Of a stretch of 34,172 nt of DNA, positions 33,642-34,172 are shown piece by piece. The translations under genes and the position numbers were made by a program. Within the stretch, counting starts at the first letter, position 1; every line of letters starts with the position of its first letter. This DNA comes from Prorocentrum cordatum (lineage: Eukaryota > Sar > Dinophyceae > Prorocentrales > Prorocentraceae). A model generated the notes under the pieces. It searched no databases. It was not told the DNA's origin and was given only the letters and a program-made list of their open reading frames with translations. The DNA lies in the NCBI GenBank assembly GCA_963575745.1, contig CAUYUJ010009455.1, positions 1 through 34,172 on the forward strand, written 5' to 3'.

Positions 33642-34172
33642 ATATAGACATGTGGAGCATGGACACGTTTTCACGATACCCAACTGGGCAACACCTCACG
33701 AAACATCCCACGAGACACTTCACGAAACAACCCACGAGACACCTCACGAAACATTCCACGAGACACCTCACGAAACATTCCACGAGACACCCCGCGAAAC
33801 ATTCCACGAGACACCCCACGAAACATTCCACGACGACAGGCAACCACTCAACCAAGGCGGTGTGGTCGTGCTGGGGTGTGGTCGTGGTGGGGTGTGATCG
33901 TGGTGGGGTGTGGTCGTGTTGGGGTGTGGTCGTGCTGGGGTGTGGTCGTGCTGGGGTGTGGTCGTGCTGGGGTGTGGTCGTGCTGGGGCGTGGTCGTGCT
34001 GGGGCGTGGTCGTGCTGGGGCGTGGTCGTGCTGGGGCGTGGTCGTGCTGGGGTGTGGTCGTGCTGTGGTAAGGTCGTGCTGGGGTGCGGTCGTGCTGGGG
34101 TGTGGTCTTGCTGGGGTGGGGTCGTGCTGGGGTGTGGTCGTGCTGGGGTGTGGTCGTGCTTGGGTGTGGTCG
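33612..34172 (+). mobile_element. Arm element IX, cut by the window edge
   Basis: The D end, the 24-mer array (33690-33832), the CAGGCAACCACTCAACCA junction and the first 310 bp of minisatellite are present; the rest lies outside. It follows arm VIII directly, sharing its two terminal A residues. Confidence 0.9.
33862..34172 (+). repeat. 16-bp minisatellite of arm IX, partial
   Basis: About 19 units to the window edge, including the shared variant block at about 34062. Confidence 0.97.

Overview
The window looks like nuclear DNA of a dinoflagellate or a close alveolate. This is an inference: the minus strand carries one very large Ty1/copia-type gag-pol whose Gly-Lys-rich Gag, QSQRLL reverse-transcriptase motif, HVDD active site and extra domains resemble the copia-like elements I know from Symbiodiniaceae. 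No ordinary cellular gene, rRNA or tRNA was recognised. The rest is nested mobile and satellite DNA.

Layout. (1) The retroelement runs right to left from about 24395 to about 1310. Its order is Gag (24395-23128, then 18318-17746), CCHC knuckle (16114-16073), two low-complexity linker ORFs, a Tpt1/KptA RNA 2'-phosphotransferase-like domain, a RING-H2 linker, a retropepsin-like domain, a methyltransferase-like domain, zinc-binding domain and integrase, reverse transcriptase, RNase H, and a short 3' region. It is broken by frameshifts and about ten in-frame stops. (2) Two copies of a 0.8-1.6 kb repeat element, called the arm element here, sit inside it in opposite orientations (6873-7928 and 16217-17745), and one ends at its 3' border (1-1309). 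(3) A 4.8 kb element with 40-bp inverted termini (18319-23127), filled with about 90-bp tandem repeats, splits Gag. (4) From 24396 to 34172 there is non-coding DNA and six further arm elements in one orientation, the last three nearly or fully head to tail.

Each full arm element has the order: a D end carrying CCCGGAAAGGG, a 24-bp tandem array, a 16-bp G-rich minisatellite, AAGCGTTTCGCTCGAGACAT repeats, and a C end carrying CCCTTTCCGGG. Arm IV keeps the ends but has a different core. The C end holds a hairpin with invariant stem and a different four-base loop in nearly every copy. The minisatellite, 24-mer and 90-bp arrays have periods that leave long false reading frames on both strands; I do not treat these as genes.

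The main discovery candidate lies in the retroelement. On its coding strand there are 42 tiny hairpins of the form GCNNG-GNRA-CNNGC, usually followed by C: a 5-bp stem with a tetraloop that is GNRA in 38 of 42. Twelve stem sequences occur, the two central pairs covary, and all five imperfect stems are G-U wobbles only in coding-strand RNA. None was seen on the other strand, in the arm elements, in the 4.8 kb insertion or in the flanks. Most are in one codon phase, giving peptides x-G-N/D-x'-P in which the codons for x and x' are reverse complements. This looks like a dispersed, RNA-structured sequence family specific to this retroelement; I know of no description of it.
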